Assembly: GCA_947074205.1 (NCBI GenBank)
Contig: CAMTOQ010000023.1
Location: forward strand, 1 to 47,600
From: an uncultured Bacteroides sp.
GTDB taxonomy: Bacteria > Bacteroidota > Bacteroidia > Bacteroidales > Bacteroidaceae
Direction of reading: 5' to 3'
DNA: 47,600 bases
Positions within the stretch are counted from its first letter, which is position 1, and every line of letters begins with the position of its first letter. The translations under genes and the position numbers were made by a program. Below, piece by piece: positions 1 through 7,735 of the stretch. The notes below the pieces were generated by a model, which saw only the letters and a list, made by a program, of their open reading frames with translations, was not told where the DNA came from and made no database searches.

Positions 1-2
1 CC

Positions 3-1154
3 TACTGTGGTTTCGCCGTCAATGCCGGAACACGTGATGAAGCCGATAACGAACAAGGTATGGCCCACTTTGTGGAACACATGCTGTTCAAAGGCACCGC
101 CAAGCGTAGATCGTGGCACATCCTAAACCGTATGGAGGCAGTAGGGGGCGACCTCAATGCCTACACCAACAAGGAGGAGATGGTGATCTATTCGGCTTTC
201 CTTTCTACCGATTGGGCCCGTGCCGTGGAGCTGCTCACCGACATTGTGTTTCACTCTACCTACCCACAACGCGAGATAGAGAAAGAGATAGAGGTGATTA
301 TCGACGAGATACAGTCGTACGAGGACAACCCTTCGGAGTTGATTTTCGACGATTTCGAAGATATGATATTTAAGGGCAGTCCGTTGGGACGCAATATATT
401 GGGCAATCCCGAGCAGCTTCGTAGCTTTACTTCGGAAGATGCTATGGCGTTTACTCATCGCCTTTATCATCCCGACAATATGGTGTTTTTTGCGCAAGGA
501 AGGCTCGATTTCGACCGTCTGGTGGCAAAGCTGGAGAAGTTGACAGATCATATTCCGGCTATGCCCGGCGATATGCCTGTGCGTGTGGCACCACCCTTGT
601 ATGTGCCGCGCAAAGAGATCATCATCAAAGATACTCATCAGGCCCATGTCATGCTGGGGGCACGCGGCTATAATGCGCACGACGACCGCCGACGCGCACT
701 CTATCTGCTCAACAATGTGCTAGGTGGGCCGGGAATGAACAGCCGTCTTAATGTGTCGTTGCGCGAGAAACGCGGATTGGTCTACAATGTAGAGTCCAAT
801 TTGACCTCCTATACCGATACGGGCGTCTTTGCCATCTATTTTGGTACCGATGTCAACGATGTGGACCGCTGTATGCGACTGGTGAAAACCGAGTTGAAAC
901 GCTTCTGCGACAAACAACTCACCGAAACCCAATTGGCCGCTGTGAAAAAGCAACTGATAGGGCAGATATCGGTAGCCTCGGACAACTTCGAAAACAATGC
1001 GCTGGGCATGGCAAAAGTGTTTCTGCACTACAACAAGTTCGAGAATCGCGAAAGCGTGTGTCGTCGCATAGAAGCTGTAACCGCCCAAGAGATATGGGAG
1101 GTGGCCAATGAGATGTTTGCCGACGAATACCTCTCTACATTGATTTACAGATAA
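3..1154 (+). CDS. M16 family zinc metallopeptidase (5' end outside window)
   Basis: The reading frame is open from the first bases of the window, so the start lies upstream; the Met at 60 is internal. The visible part is about 384 residues, and Bacteroidetes single-unit M16 proteases run to about 410, so only a short N-terminus is missing. The M16 zinc signature HxxEH is present as HFVEH a few residues after position 60. The usual third-ligand glutamate region (EKEIEVIIDEI) lies about 75 residues later. An R/Y-type substrate-binding segment (NSRLNVSLREKRGLVY) is seen in the C-terminal half. M16 enzymes cleave peptides inside a clamshell of two such units. The likely role is peptide or misfolded-protein turnover, probably periplasmic, but the signal peptide cannot be seen. 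The next gene follows 31 bp later on the same strand. Confidence 0.9.
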   Translation, partial: YCGFAVNAGTRDEADNEQGMAHFVEHMLFKGTAKRRSWHILNRMEAVGGDLNAYTNKEEMVIYSAFLSTDWARAVELLTDIVFHSTYPQREIEKEIEVIIDEIQSYEDNPSELIFDDFEDMIFKGSPLGRNILGNPEQLRSFTSEDAMAFTHRLYHPDNMVFFAQGRLDFDRLVAKLEKLTDHIPAMPGDMPVRVAPPLYVPRKEIIIKDTHQAHVMLGARGYNAHDDRRRALYLLNNVLGGPGMNSRLNVSLREKRGLVYNVESNLTSYTDTGVFAIYFGTDVNDVDRCMRLVKTELKRFCDKQLTETQLAAVKKQLIGQISVASDNFENNALGMAKVFLHYNKFENRESVCRRIEAVTAQEIWEVANEMFADEYLSTLIYR

Positions 1155-1185
1155 ACTGAATATAAACCTTTAAAATGGTCTAGTT

Positions 1186-1905
1186 ATGAACAACAACAAA
1201 TGGACAATTCTTATCTCTTCGCTCATCTTGGCTTTGGGATTTGTGTGCCTTGGTGCCCAGCTCAAAACGGGTATTAAAGAGTTCAAAGAAGGTGATAGAG
1301 CCGTGACCGTACGTGGCCTATCCGAACGTTTGGTACAAGCCGACAATGTGCTGTGGCCTTTGCAATACAAGATTATCGGCAACGATCTCACTGCGCTTTA
1401 TGCCACTATGGAGCAAAACAACAAGAAGATTATCGACTTCTTGAAGAGCAATGGTATTGCCGAAGCCGATATATCGGTGGCGCTTCCCGAAGTAATCGAC
1501 CTTTATGCCGATCGCTACGTTAACACCAGCGAATTGCGCTCGCGCTACAACATCACTGCAACCGTGACGGTGACTAGCAACAACATCTCTCAAGTGCTGA
1601 AGGCGATGAACAACACCTCTACACTGTTGAAAGATGGTCTGGCTATCTCGTTCAGCGAATATGGCAGCAATGCCATTGTGTTTAGTTTCAAAGGGCTGAA
1701 CTCCATTAAACCCGAGATGATAAAAGAGGCTACAAGAAGCGCTCGCGAAGCAGCCGCTAAGTTTGCCGAAGACTCGGACAGCAAGCTGGGCAAGATTAAA
1801 TCGGCCTCGCAAGGACAATTCTCTATCACCGATCCGGACAAGAACGCACCCTACATCAAACAAGTGCGTGTAGTCACTTCGGTAGAGTATTTCTTGAAAG
1901 ACTAA
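1186..1905 (+). CDS. SIMPL domain (DUF541) protein
   Basis: This 239-residue protein has an N-terminal hydrophobic segment (about residues 7-24) that acts as a signal or membrane anchor. The rest matches the SIMPL/DUF541 pattern: a start resembling RAVTVRGLSERLVQAD, a middle built around a long helix and YNITATVTVTS, and a C-terminal VRVVTSVEYFL strand. The family is exported and poorly understood; links to oxidative stress and outer-membrane integrity have been proposed in other bacteria. It follows the M16 peptidase closely and may be co-transcribed with it. The short hairpin at 1910-1927 lies just past the stop. Confidence 0.85.
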   Translation: MNNNKWTILISSLILALGFVCLGAQLKTGIKEFKEGDRAVTVRGLSERLVQADNVLWPLQYKIIGNDLTALYATMEQNNKKIIDFLKSNGIAEADISVALPEVIDLYADRYVNTSELRSRYNITATVTVTSNNISQVLKAMNNTSTLLKDGLAISFSEYGSNAIVFSFKGLNSIKPEMIKEATRSAREAAAKFAEDSDSKLGKIKSASQGQFSITDPDKNAPYIKQVRVVTSVEYFLKD

Positions 1906-1909
1906 GGCG

Positions 1910-1927
1910 TCCGGCCTTCGAGCCGGA
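1910..1927 (+). terminator. Short GC-rich hairpin after the SIMPL gene
   Basis: TCCGGC and GCCGGA form a 6-bp stem with a 6-base loop directly after the stop codon. No T-run follows, so it is at best a weak terminator or an mRNA 3' stabiliser. Confidence 0.3.
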
Positions 1928-1971
1928 TCCTTCCTGAAAAACACACCTCTCTCGGTAAAAACTATCATTTG

Positions 1972-3618
1972 ATGAAACACACCTTTTCTGTTACTCTATC
2001 TCTTTTACTACTCTTCTCACACCCTCTACTTGCTAAACACAATGTAGACTCACTACTCTGTGTGCTCGACCGGGCCATTATCGACTCCGAGCTCTATAGC
2101 TCTCGCCGTCAAGGCCATATAGACCAGCTGAATCAGCGCCTTTCGCAGGTGCCACCCGATGGGCTGGAGCGCTATAACCTCAACCATCAACTCTATCAAG
2201 AGTATAGGGCTTTTATCTGCGACTCGGCCATACACTACCTCAACAACAATATTATTTTGGCCGATTCATGGCAAGAACCGGACAAAAGCAATGAGTCGCG
2301 TTTGGAACTTTCCTACTTATTGGCCTCCTCGGGTATGTACAATGAATCCATCGACTTGCTGGAGACCATTGATAGCGCCACTCTCTCGCCTCGTTTAAGG
2401 AAACTCTACTATCGCTGCATGGATAGGGTGTACAGCGAAATGGGGCACTATACACAAGACCGAATCGCCTCCCATCGCTATTGGCTTACTTCACAAGCCT
2501 ATAAAGACTCGTTGCATGCACAGCTTGCCGAAGACTCGGACGAGTTGCTGGCCCTAAAGGAGTCGAATCTTCTAGATACCCGCCAGTTTGATGAAGCGCA
2601 GCGTATCAACGATATGCGCCTCTCTAAAACACGTTTCGGGACCCAAGCTTTTGCTGAGGTCATCTATTTCCGCTCACTGATCTCGCATCAGAGAGGTGAC
2701 GCTGCCGGAGAAAAATACTATTTGGCACTATCCGCTATATCCGATATCCACTCGGCCACAAAAGACCACGCATCGCTGTGGATGTTGGCCGCATTGCTCT
2801 ATAACGAGGGGGAGATGGAACGGGCCTACCGCTATATGCGCTTCTCTTGGAGCGAAACTAAGTTTTTCAATGCCCGCTTGCGTAGCTGGCAGAGTGCCGA
2901 TGTGTTGTCGCTCATCGATAAAACCTATCAAGGGATGATAGAGAAGCAGAACGATCGCCTAGAATCTTTTGCCATGGCCATCACACTGCTGATGCTATTG
3001 CTAGTAGTGGCGCTAATCTATATCTATCGCCAGATGAAGAAGTTGTCCATGGCTCGTAACGATTTGCAGAAAGCCAATACACAGCTCTATCATCTTAACT
3101 CCGAACTGAAAGAGACGAACATCTGCTTGCAGTCTACCAACGGAGAGCTTTCGGAATCCAATCATATAAAAGAGGAATATATCGCTCGCTTCGTCAAACT
3201 TTGCTCTACCTACATTGAGAAGCTAGATGCCTATAGGCGCATGGTAAACAAGAAGATTACAGGCGGACAGATCAAGGAGCTGCAACAGATCACCCGTTCG
3301 CAGGAGGCCTTGGATGGCGAGCTGGCCGAGCTGTATGCCAACTTTGATAGCGCCTTTCTACATATCTTTCCCGACTTTGTGACTAAATTTAATGCCCTGC
3401 TCATCGACGAGGAGCAGATCTTGTTGAAGCGTAACGAGCTGCTCAACACCGAGTTGCGCATCTTTGCCTTGATACGCTTGGGCATTGTTGACAGTTCGCA
3501 AATAGCCGAGTTTCTGCGCTACTCGGTCAATACCATCTACAATTATCGCTCAAAAGTAAAAAATAAAGCCAAAGTCTCGCGAGAGGATTTTGAAGAGCTG
3601 GTAAAGCAGATACGCTAA
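1972..3618 (+). CDS. DUF6377 membrane-anchored regulator with HTH
   Basis: This is a protein of about 548 residues. The ATG at 1972 was chosen over a TTG one codon earlier because it begins a clear signal peptide (MKHTFSVTLSLLLLFSHPLLA). Residues about 25-320 are helical and TPR-like, probably periplasmic. A single membrane segment lies at about 331-350, followed by a coiled coil (about 355-400) and the DUF6377 segment containing EEYIARFVKLCSTYIEKLD. A C-terminal helix-turn-helix (about 490-548) includes SSQIAEFLRYSVNTIYNYRS, as in LuxR-like regulators. The architecture resembles a one-component sensor that binds DNA from the membrane. The family often sits beside SusCD or secreted-protein genes. 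Here the next gene is a secreted two-module protein, which makes that gene the first candidate target. No ligand can be inferred. Confidence 0.85.
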   Translation: MKHTFSVTLSLLLLFSHPLLAKHNVDSLLCVLDRAIIDSELYSSRRQGHIDQLNQRLSQVPPDGLERYNLNHQLYQEYRAFICDSAIHYLNNNIILADSWQEPDKSNESRLELSYLLASSGMYNESIDLLETIDSATLSPRLRKLYYRCMDRVYSEMGHYTQDRIASHRYWLTSQAYKDSLHAQLAEDSDELLALKESNLLDTRQFDEAQRINDMRLSKTRFGTQAFAEVIYFRSLISHQRGDAAGEKYYLALSAISDIHSATKDHASLWMLAALLYNEGEMERAYRYMRFSWSETKFFNARLRSWQSADVLSLIDKTYQGMIEKQNDRLESFAMAITLLMLLLVVALIYIYRQMKKLSMARNDLQKANTQLYHLNSELKETNICLQSTNGELSESNHIKEEYIARFVKLCSTYIEKLDAYRRMVNKKITGGQIKELQQITRSQEALDGELAELYANFDSAFLHIFPDFVTKFNALLIDEEQILLKRNELLNTELRIFALIRLGIVDSSQIAEFLRYSVNTIYNYRSKVKNKAKVSREDFEELVKQIR

Positions 3619-3621
3619 AAG

Positions 3622-3657
3622 ATGGGGCATAGTCTAAACCGGTAGTGCATGCCCCAT
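3622..3657 (+). terminator. Hairpin after the DUF6377 gene
   Basis: ATGGGGCAT at 3622-3630 is perfectly complementary to ATGCCCCAT at 3649-3657 (9-bp stem, 18-base loop). The T-tract is only partial (TTTT further on), so termination is likely but not certain. Confidence 0.45.
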
Positions 3658-3795
3658 TGAGGCGAGTTTTCTAAGGGTTAGGGGTGTTTTTGTTATATTT
3701 TCGTGTTTATCATTCTGTGGCCTTAAAAGCGGGGTGTTGTAACATACAGCAAAATTTAAGTAACGTGGAGCAAAGTGTTTTACCTCATTTATCGG

Positions 3796-3803
3796 TAGAT
3801 TTG
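3796..3803 (+). promoter_or_regulatory. Candidate -7 promoter box (TAGATTTG)
   Basis: Exact match to the Bacteroides -7 consensus TAnnTTTG, correctly oriented and 61 bp before the ATG at 3865. A clear -33 TTTG was not found at the usual distance. Confidence 0.5.
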
Positions 3804-3864
3804 TGTAGATAGATACTTGAAAAAACGTGTACTAATAAATACCTTAATTTAATACCCTATTTTT

Positions 3865-5142
3865 ATGAAAACAAAATTACTCTTTTCTCTTTTAGTATCA
3901 ATGGGTTTCGTGGCTGGCGCCTCGGCTCAAGACTTTGTCATAGAGAACTATGACAGCAAAACTATCGGCGACTCTTACACGCTTGCAGCTTGGGGCGAAG
4001 ATGTGGGTGTAGCTACTGTAAAGGAAGACCCTGCAAAGAAAGGCAATGCCCTGCACATCTCTACCTATAACTACAATGGTTTCCCATCGTGCGAAGTAAC
4101 GCTTCCTGCCGGCAAAACCCTAGGCGACTATGTGGCCTTTGCGTATGATATCTACATCTTGCCAAGCGAGAAGGATCAAGGCCCCAACTGGAAACAGGCT
4201 TCCGTTAATATTGATGGTGTAGACGTATATGTAGACGAAGGATACCCCAATCAAGCTTCGCTAAGTACTTGGACCACCAAATCGTATTCTGCTGACGTGA
4301 TGAAGCTCACTGACGAAGACAAAGCTAAAACATCATTCAAGGTGACGTTTGGTATTAACTCCAATGTGGCCGATTACTATGTGGACAATGTGAAACTGGT
4401 GAGCGCAAGCGAACTCAATAGCGAAGGAGCTTACGTTGTGGGCGATTTCGAAGGAAGTGAAATCGGTGATAAATTTGCCGTGAAATGTTGGAGTCCGGGC
4501 GAAGCTGTAGCCGAAGTAGCTGCTGACCCTGTGAACGATGGTAATAAAGTAATTCACATGACTACTACTAACTGGGATGGTGGTGTGATGTTCGAAGCAG
4601 TTTTGCCTAAAGGCATGCAGTTAGGCGACTTCAAGTCATTGACCTATGATATCTACGTGGGACCTAACGCTAACGATGAAGGTGCTACTTGGAAATCTAT
4701 GCAAGTATTCGTGGGTACTACAAGCGTATACAAAGGTGCTGAAGGTACAGAGATTGCTCCCCAATCTACTTGGACCACCAATGAGCTTCCTTTAGACGAA
4801 ATGTCTCTATCGCCCGACCATTTGGCACTTAATGCATTTACAATAGGCCTTGGTTTGAATACCAATACAGGCGACTATTATATGGACAACATTAAGCTGG
4901 TATCAACAGCCGGTGGCACAGGCATCAGCCTTGTGAAAGTAGCTAAGATCTTTGTAGATGAAAACACTCTATTTATTGGTAGCGAAAAAGCTGCTGATGT
5001 GGTGATCTACGATGTAAATGGTTGTTCTGCTATCTCGTCTCAAACGGCAACTTCGGTTGATCTATCTGCATTGCCAAGAGGTGTGTATGTAGTGAAGATG
5101 AAAATTGATGGAAAAACTTATACTCAGAAGATTGTGAAATAG
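3865..5142 (+). CDS. Secreted protein with two similar modules and a C-terminal sorting-type domain
   Basis: This 425-residue protein has a signal peptide ending near residue 21 (GASAQ). Two similar beta-rich modules follow, at about 22-178 and 185-349. Each has an IGD start, an aromatic/Gly stretch, a LGD-Y/F-xxx-(A/T)YDIY strand, an STWTT segment and a closing DYY(V/M)DN(V/I)KLVS. This suggests an internal duplication. The modules resemble jelly-roll carbohydrate-binding folds seen in Bacteroidetes surface proteins, but no catalytic residues are recognisable. Residues about 353-425 end in GVYVVKMKIDGKTYTQKIVK, like type IX secretion (type A) C-terminal tails. It has its own promoter box and a strong terminator and lies next to the DUF6377 regulator. 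A surface glycan-binding role is plausible but unproven. Confidence 0.75.
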   Translation: MKTKLLFSLLVSMGFVAGASAQDFVIENYDSKTIGDSYTLAAWGEDVGVATVKEDPAKKGNALHISTYNYNGFPSCEVTLPAGKTLGDYVAFAYDIYILPSEKDQGPNWKQASVNIDGVDVYVDEGYPNQASLSTWTTKSYSADVMKLTDEDKAKTSFKVTFGINSNVADYYVDNVKLVSASELNSEGAYVVGDFEGSEIGDKFAVKCWSPGEAVAEVAADPVNDGNKVIHMTTTNWDGGVMFEAVLPKGMQLGDFKSLTYDIYVGPNANDEGATWKSMQVFVGTTSVYKGAEGTEIAPQSTWTTNELPLDEMSLSPDHLALNAFTIGLGLNTNTGDYYMDNIKLVSTAGGTGISLVKVAKIFVDENTLFIGSEKAADVVIYDVNGCSAISSQTATSVDLSALPRGVYVVKMKIDGKTYTQKIVK

Positions 5143-5176
5143 TTGTATTTAAAGTCATACAGCTGTGTATAGATAG

Positions 5177-5209
5177 AAAAAGGCTGCTCTGTGAAGAGCG
5201 GCCTTTTTT
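5177..5209. terminator. Bidirectional rho-independent terminator
   Basis: A GC-rich stem (GGCTGCTCT / AGAGCGGCC) with a 4-base loop is flanked by AAAAA and TTTTTT. It sits between two convergent genes (ends at 5142 and 5218) and can serve both strands. Confidence 0.85.
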
Positions 5210-5217
5210 ATGTTGTG

Positions 5218-6372
5218 TTAGTTGTTGTTCTTGCTGGTATGTACACCAAACCATATTAGCATACCTACAGCCCCTGCCAGTATTACCGAACCTATAAGTG
5301 GTGTGCTGCGTATGCCTAGACCTGTTGATATGGCTATACCTCCACTCACGGCTCCCAAGGCATTGCCCAGGTTGAAGGAGAGCTGCACCAAAGCACCACC
5401 CATCATTTCACCTCCTTTAGAATACTTGAAAAGCAGCTGTTGAACAGGAGCCGATACACCAAATAAGCATGCCGTACACACGCACATCAATACGGCAGCA
5501 GGCAGCACATGAGCTGACAACAGCCAGATGAGGAAAAGCGATAGCGTTGCAGTGATCTGTATGGCTGTGGTGGTACGGGTAGGGGTGAAGCGATCGGAAA
5601 AGTGACCTCCAAGATAATTGCCAATACACATGCTGCCCCCAGCCAAAAACATAAGTAGAGGCATCCAGCTGACATCCATATGCGCCACATCGGTCATCAA
5701 GGGGTTGATATAGCTGTACCAGCAGAAGAGTCCACCGCTGCCTAGCACTGTTGCTACCATCAGCATCCAAGGTTCGCGTTTGCGCAAGAATTGGAAGAGT
5801 CCTTTGATATTGCTGCGAGGCATAGAAGGCAGGTTGGGCACCCAAGCCAATATAGCCCAAAGGGTAAGTGCACCACAGATAGCTGTAAACAGGAAGATGA
5901 TGCGCCACGACAGCATAGCACCCACCCAGTTGCCTAACGGCACTCCGCCTAGGTTGGCCACAGTCATTCCCATCACCATCCAGGCCACCGCACTAGTTTC
6001 TTTGCCTTTATCGGCTAGCTTGTTGGCCACCAACACGCCCACACTAAAGAAAGACCCATGAGGCAGTCCGCTGATGAAACGGGCAATCAAGGCCGTAGCG
6101 TTGTGGTTGGCAAAGAAGAAAAGCAGATTACCTATCACCATCATCACTACTAATCCCACCAAAATGCGGCGTAAAGGATAATTGCGGGCTATAAGTACAG
6201 TGAGTGGAGCTCCTACTCCCACACCCAGTGCGTAGGCTGTGATGAGTTGTCCGGCTTGCGATATAGATATATGTAGACTATCGGCTATGTCGGGCAAAAT
6301 GCTCATCATGATGTACTCCGACATGCCGAGTGTAAATGTGCCCAGCGAGAGGGCAAAAATTCCTTTTTTCAT
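5218..6372 (-). CDS. MFS efflux transporter (AraJ/DHA1-like)
   Basis: This 384-residue protein is hydrophobic throughout, consistent with 12 membrane helices. The N-terminus FALSLGTFTLGMSEY and the helix 4-5 region (RFISGLPHGSFFSVG, then MTVANLGGVPLGNWVG) match the AraJ/DHA1 group of proton-coupled sugar or drug exporters. It begins 22 bp after the TolC-like gene on the same strand, so it is probably the last gene of the RND efflux operon. The substrate is unknown. An MFS exporter attached to an RND tripartite operon is not the standard arrangement, so shared regulation by the same toxic compound is inferred. Confidence 0.88.
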   Translation of the reverse strand: MKKGIFALSLGTFTLGMSEYIMMSILPDIADSLHISISQAGQLITAYALGVGVGAPLTVLIARNYPLRRILVGLVVMMVIGNLLFFFANHNATALIARFISGLPHGSFFSVGVLVANKLADKGKETSAVAWMVMGMTVANLGGVPLGNWVGAMLSWRIIFLFTAICGALTLWAILAWVPNLPSMPRSNIKGLFQFLRKREPWMLMVATVLGSGGLFCWYSYINPLMTDVAHMDVSWMPLLMFLAGGSMCIGNYLGGHFSDRFTPTRTTTAIQITATLSLFLIWLLSAHVLPAAVLMCVCTACLFGVSAPVQQLLFKYSKGGEMMGGALVQLSFNLGNALGAVSGGIAISTGLGIRSTPLIGSVILAGAVGMLIWFGVHTSKNNN

Positions 6373-6394
6373 TGTAAATGCGTGCGCTTGTGCT

Positions 6395-7735
6395 CTATTG
6401 TAGGTAACTCAATACACTGCCGCTGATTAGGTGCAGAGAGATCTCGCAAAGTTTGGTGTTATATTCGGCTGACAGTAGGCGTTCTTCTGCATCCAGCAAC
6501 CCTTTTTGAGCTTCACGCATCTCAATACCCGATAAGTCGCCGAGCATATAACGCTCCATAGCAATGCTGTAGTTATCCTTGGCAGTAACTAGGTTTTGTC
6601 TTTCTAGAGCCACCAATTTTAAATTGTTTAAATACGACTGCCACAGGTTGCTGAGGTCGGCACGAAGTGCTTGTTCCAACTCAGCTCGTTGCAATTGCTT
6701 GTTGCGTATGGTGATATTCGCATTTTGTTTTTCGCGTCTTCTGTTTCCATCAAATAAGTTGAAACCTACAGTTACACCGCCATTGAACCCGAAATTGCTT
6801 CTTTTACTATTCGCATTGATATCGTATTTGTTGAATGTATATCCGTAGCCGGCATTAAGATTGACATAGGGGTAGTTGCGGGATAGCACTTTCTTGTAGT
6901 CCATCTGTGCCAAAGTGGTGTTTTGATCCGCCTTTAGTAAAGACGAATTGGTGACGAGCATACCTTCGAGAAGGGTAGCAAAGTCGAGCTGATTGCCTAG
7001 TATAATGAATGTATCTTTTAAGCAAACCGGTGCATCTATTTGAGGAACCGCCATCCATTCGTTTATGTTGATGTTAGACGATTGTAGCGCCTCCTGCTGT
7101 TTCAAGAAATTGGCACGGTCTGCGTTATAATCTACCTTGGCTTGCTGATAATCCAGCCCGGAGAAGTTACCAATGCGGTATCGCTCCTCGACAATTCGTA
7201 GTCGCTCGGCCGAAAGCTTAACGGCATACTCTAGGTTGGTCAATCGGATATGCTGCTGTATGTAGTTGTAATACTCGGCGGTTAATCCTGCAACAAAATC
7301 CTCGATGGCAATGCGCGTATTGGTTTCGCCTTGCGCTTCAAGCTCTTTTAGTTTCTTGTAATTGGTAGAGATATTAAAACCATCGAAGATCGTCCAGTTG
7401 AGGCTAACACCTGCATTGAGTGTTTGGTCAAATACATTGGTATCGCTGTTCACCTCGCCTGTGCTTCGCAAGGTGGTGTTGGTATTGTCCACCGTTGTGC
7501 GATAGCTACCCGATAGATCTACTGTAGGCAGATAGCCGGCATTGGCCAATGTGGCATTGTTGGAGCTTATCTGTTGCTCGTTGTGCGCAATGCGCAGTGA
7601 ATAGTTATTTTGCAATCCAATATATAGGCAAGTTTGCAGTGTTAAGGTATCGGCTATCTGTGAGGATGCTGTTTGGCCTACCGCCCAACTGAAACAGGTG
7701 ATAAGTATAATTGATTTCCAGTTTATCATTTTCAT
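6395..7735 (-). CDS. TolC-family outer-membrane efflux channel
   Basis: This 446-residue protein has a signal peptide (about residues 1-25, ending near SSQ). It has the internal repeat typical of TolC/OEP proteins: two halves with long coiled helices and short beta strands, including IEDFVAGLTAEYYNYIQQ in the first half and DLSNLWQSYLNNLKL in the second. Motifs such as GNFSGLDYQQAKVDYN and GDLSGIEMREAQKGLLDAE mark the repeated helix-turn elements. Its start overlaps the end of the RND pump gene by 4 bp, showing translational coupling. It should form the trimeric outer-membrane duct of the tripartite pump encoded upstream. Confidence 0.92.
   Translation of the reverse strand: MKMINWKSIILITCFSWAVGQTASSQIADTLTLQTCLYIGLQNNYSLRIAHNEQQISSNNATLANAGYLPTVDLSGSYRTTVDNTNTTLRSTGEVNSDTNVFDQTLNAGVSLNWTIFDGFNISTNYKKLKELEAQGETNTRIAIEDFVAGLTAEYYNYIQQHIRLTNLEYAVKLSAERLRIVEERYRIGNFSGLDYQQAKVDYNADRANFLKQQEALQSSNININEWMAVPQIDAPVCLKDTFIILGNQLDFATLLEGMLVTNSSLLKADQNTTLAQMDYKKVLSRNYPYVNLNAGYGYTFNKYDINANSKRSNFGFNGGVTVGFNLFDGNRRREKQNANITIRNKQLQRAELEQALRADLSNLWQSYLNNLKLVALERQNLVTAKDNYSIAMERYMLGDLSGIEMREAQKGLLDAEERLLSAEYNTKLCEISLHLISGSVLSYLQ

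Noticed and set aside
123..680. 185-codon minus-strand ORF inside the M16 gene
   Set aside because: It is antisense to a gene with clear M16 motifs and has no recognisable domain or start context.
1318..1980. 220-codon minus-strand ORF over the SIMPL gene
   Set aside because: It is a shadow of the plus-strand gene; the plus frame has a signal segment and family motifs.
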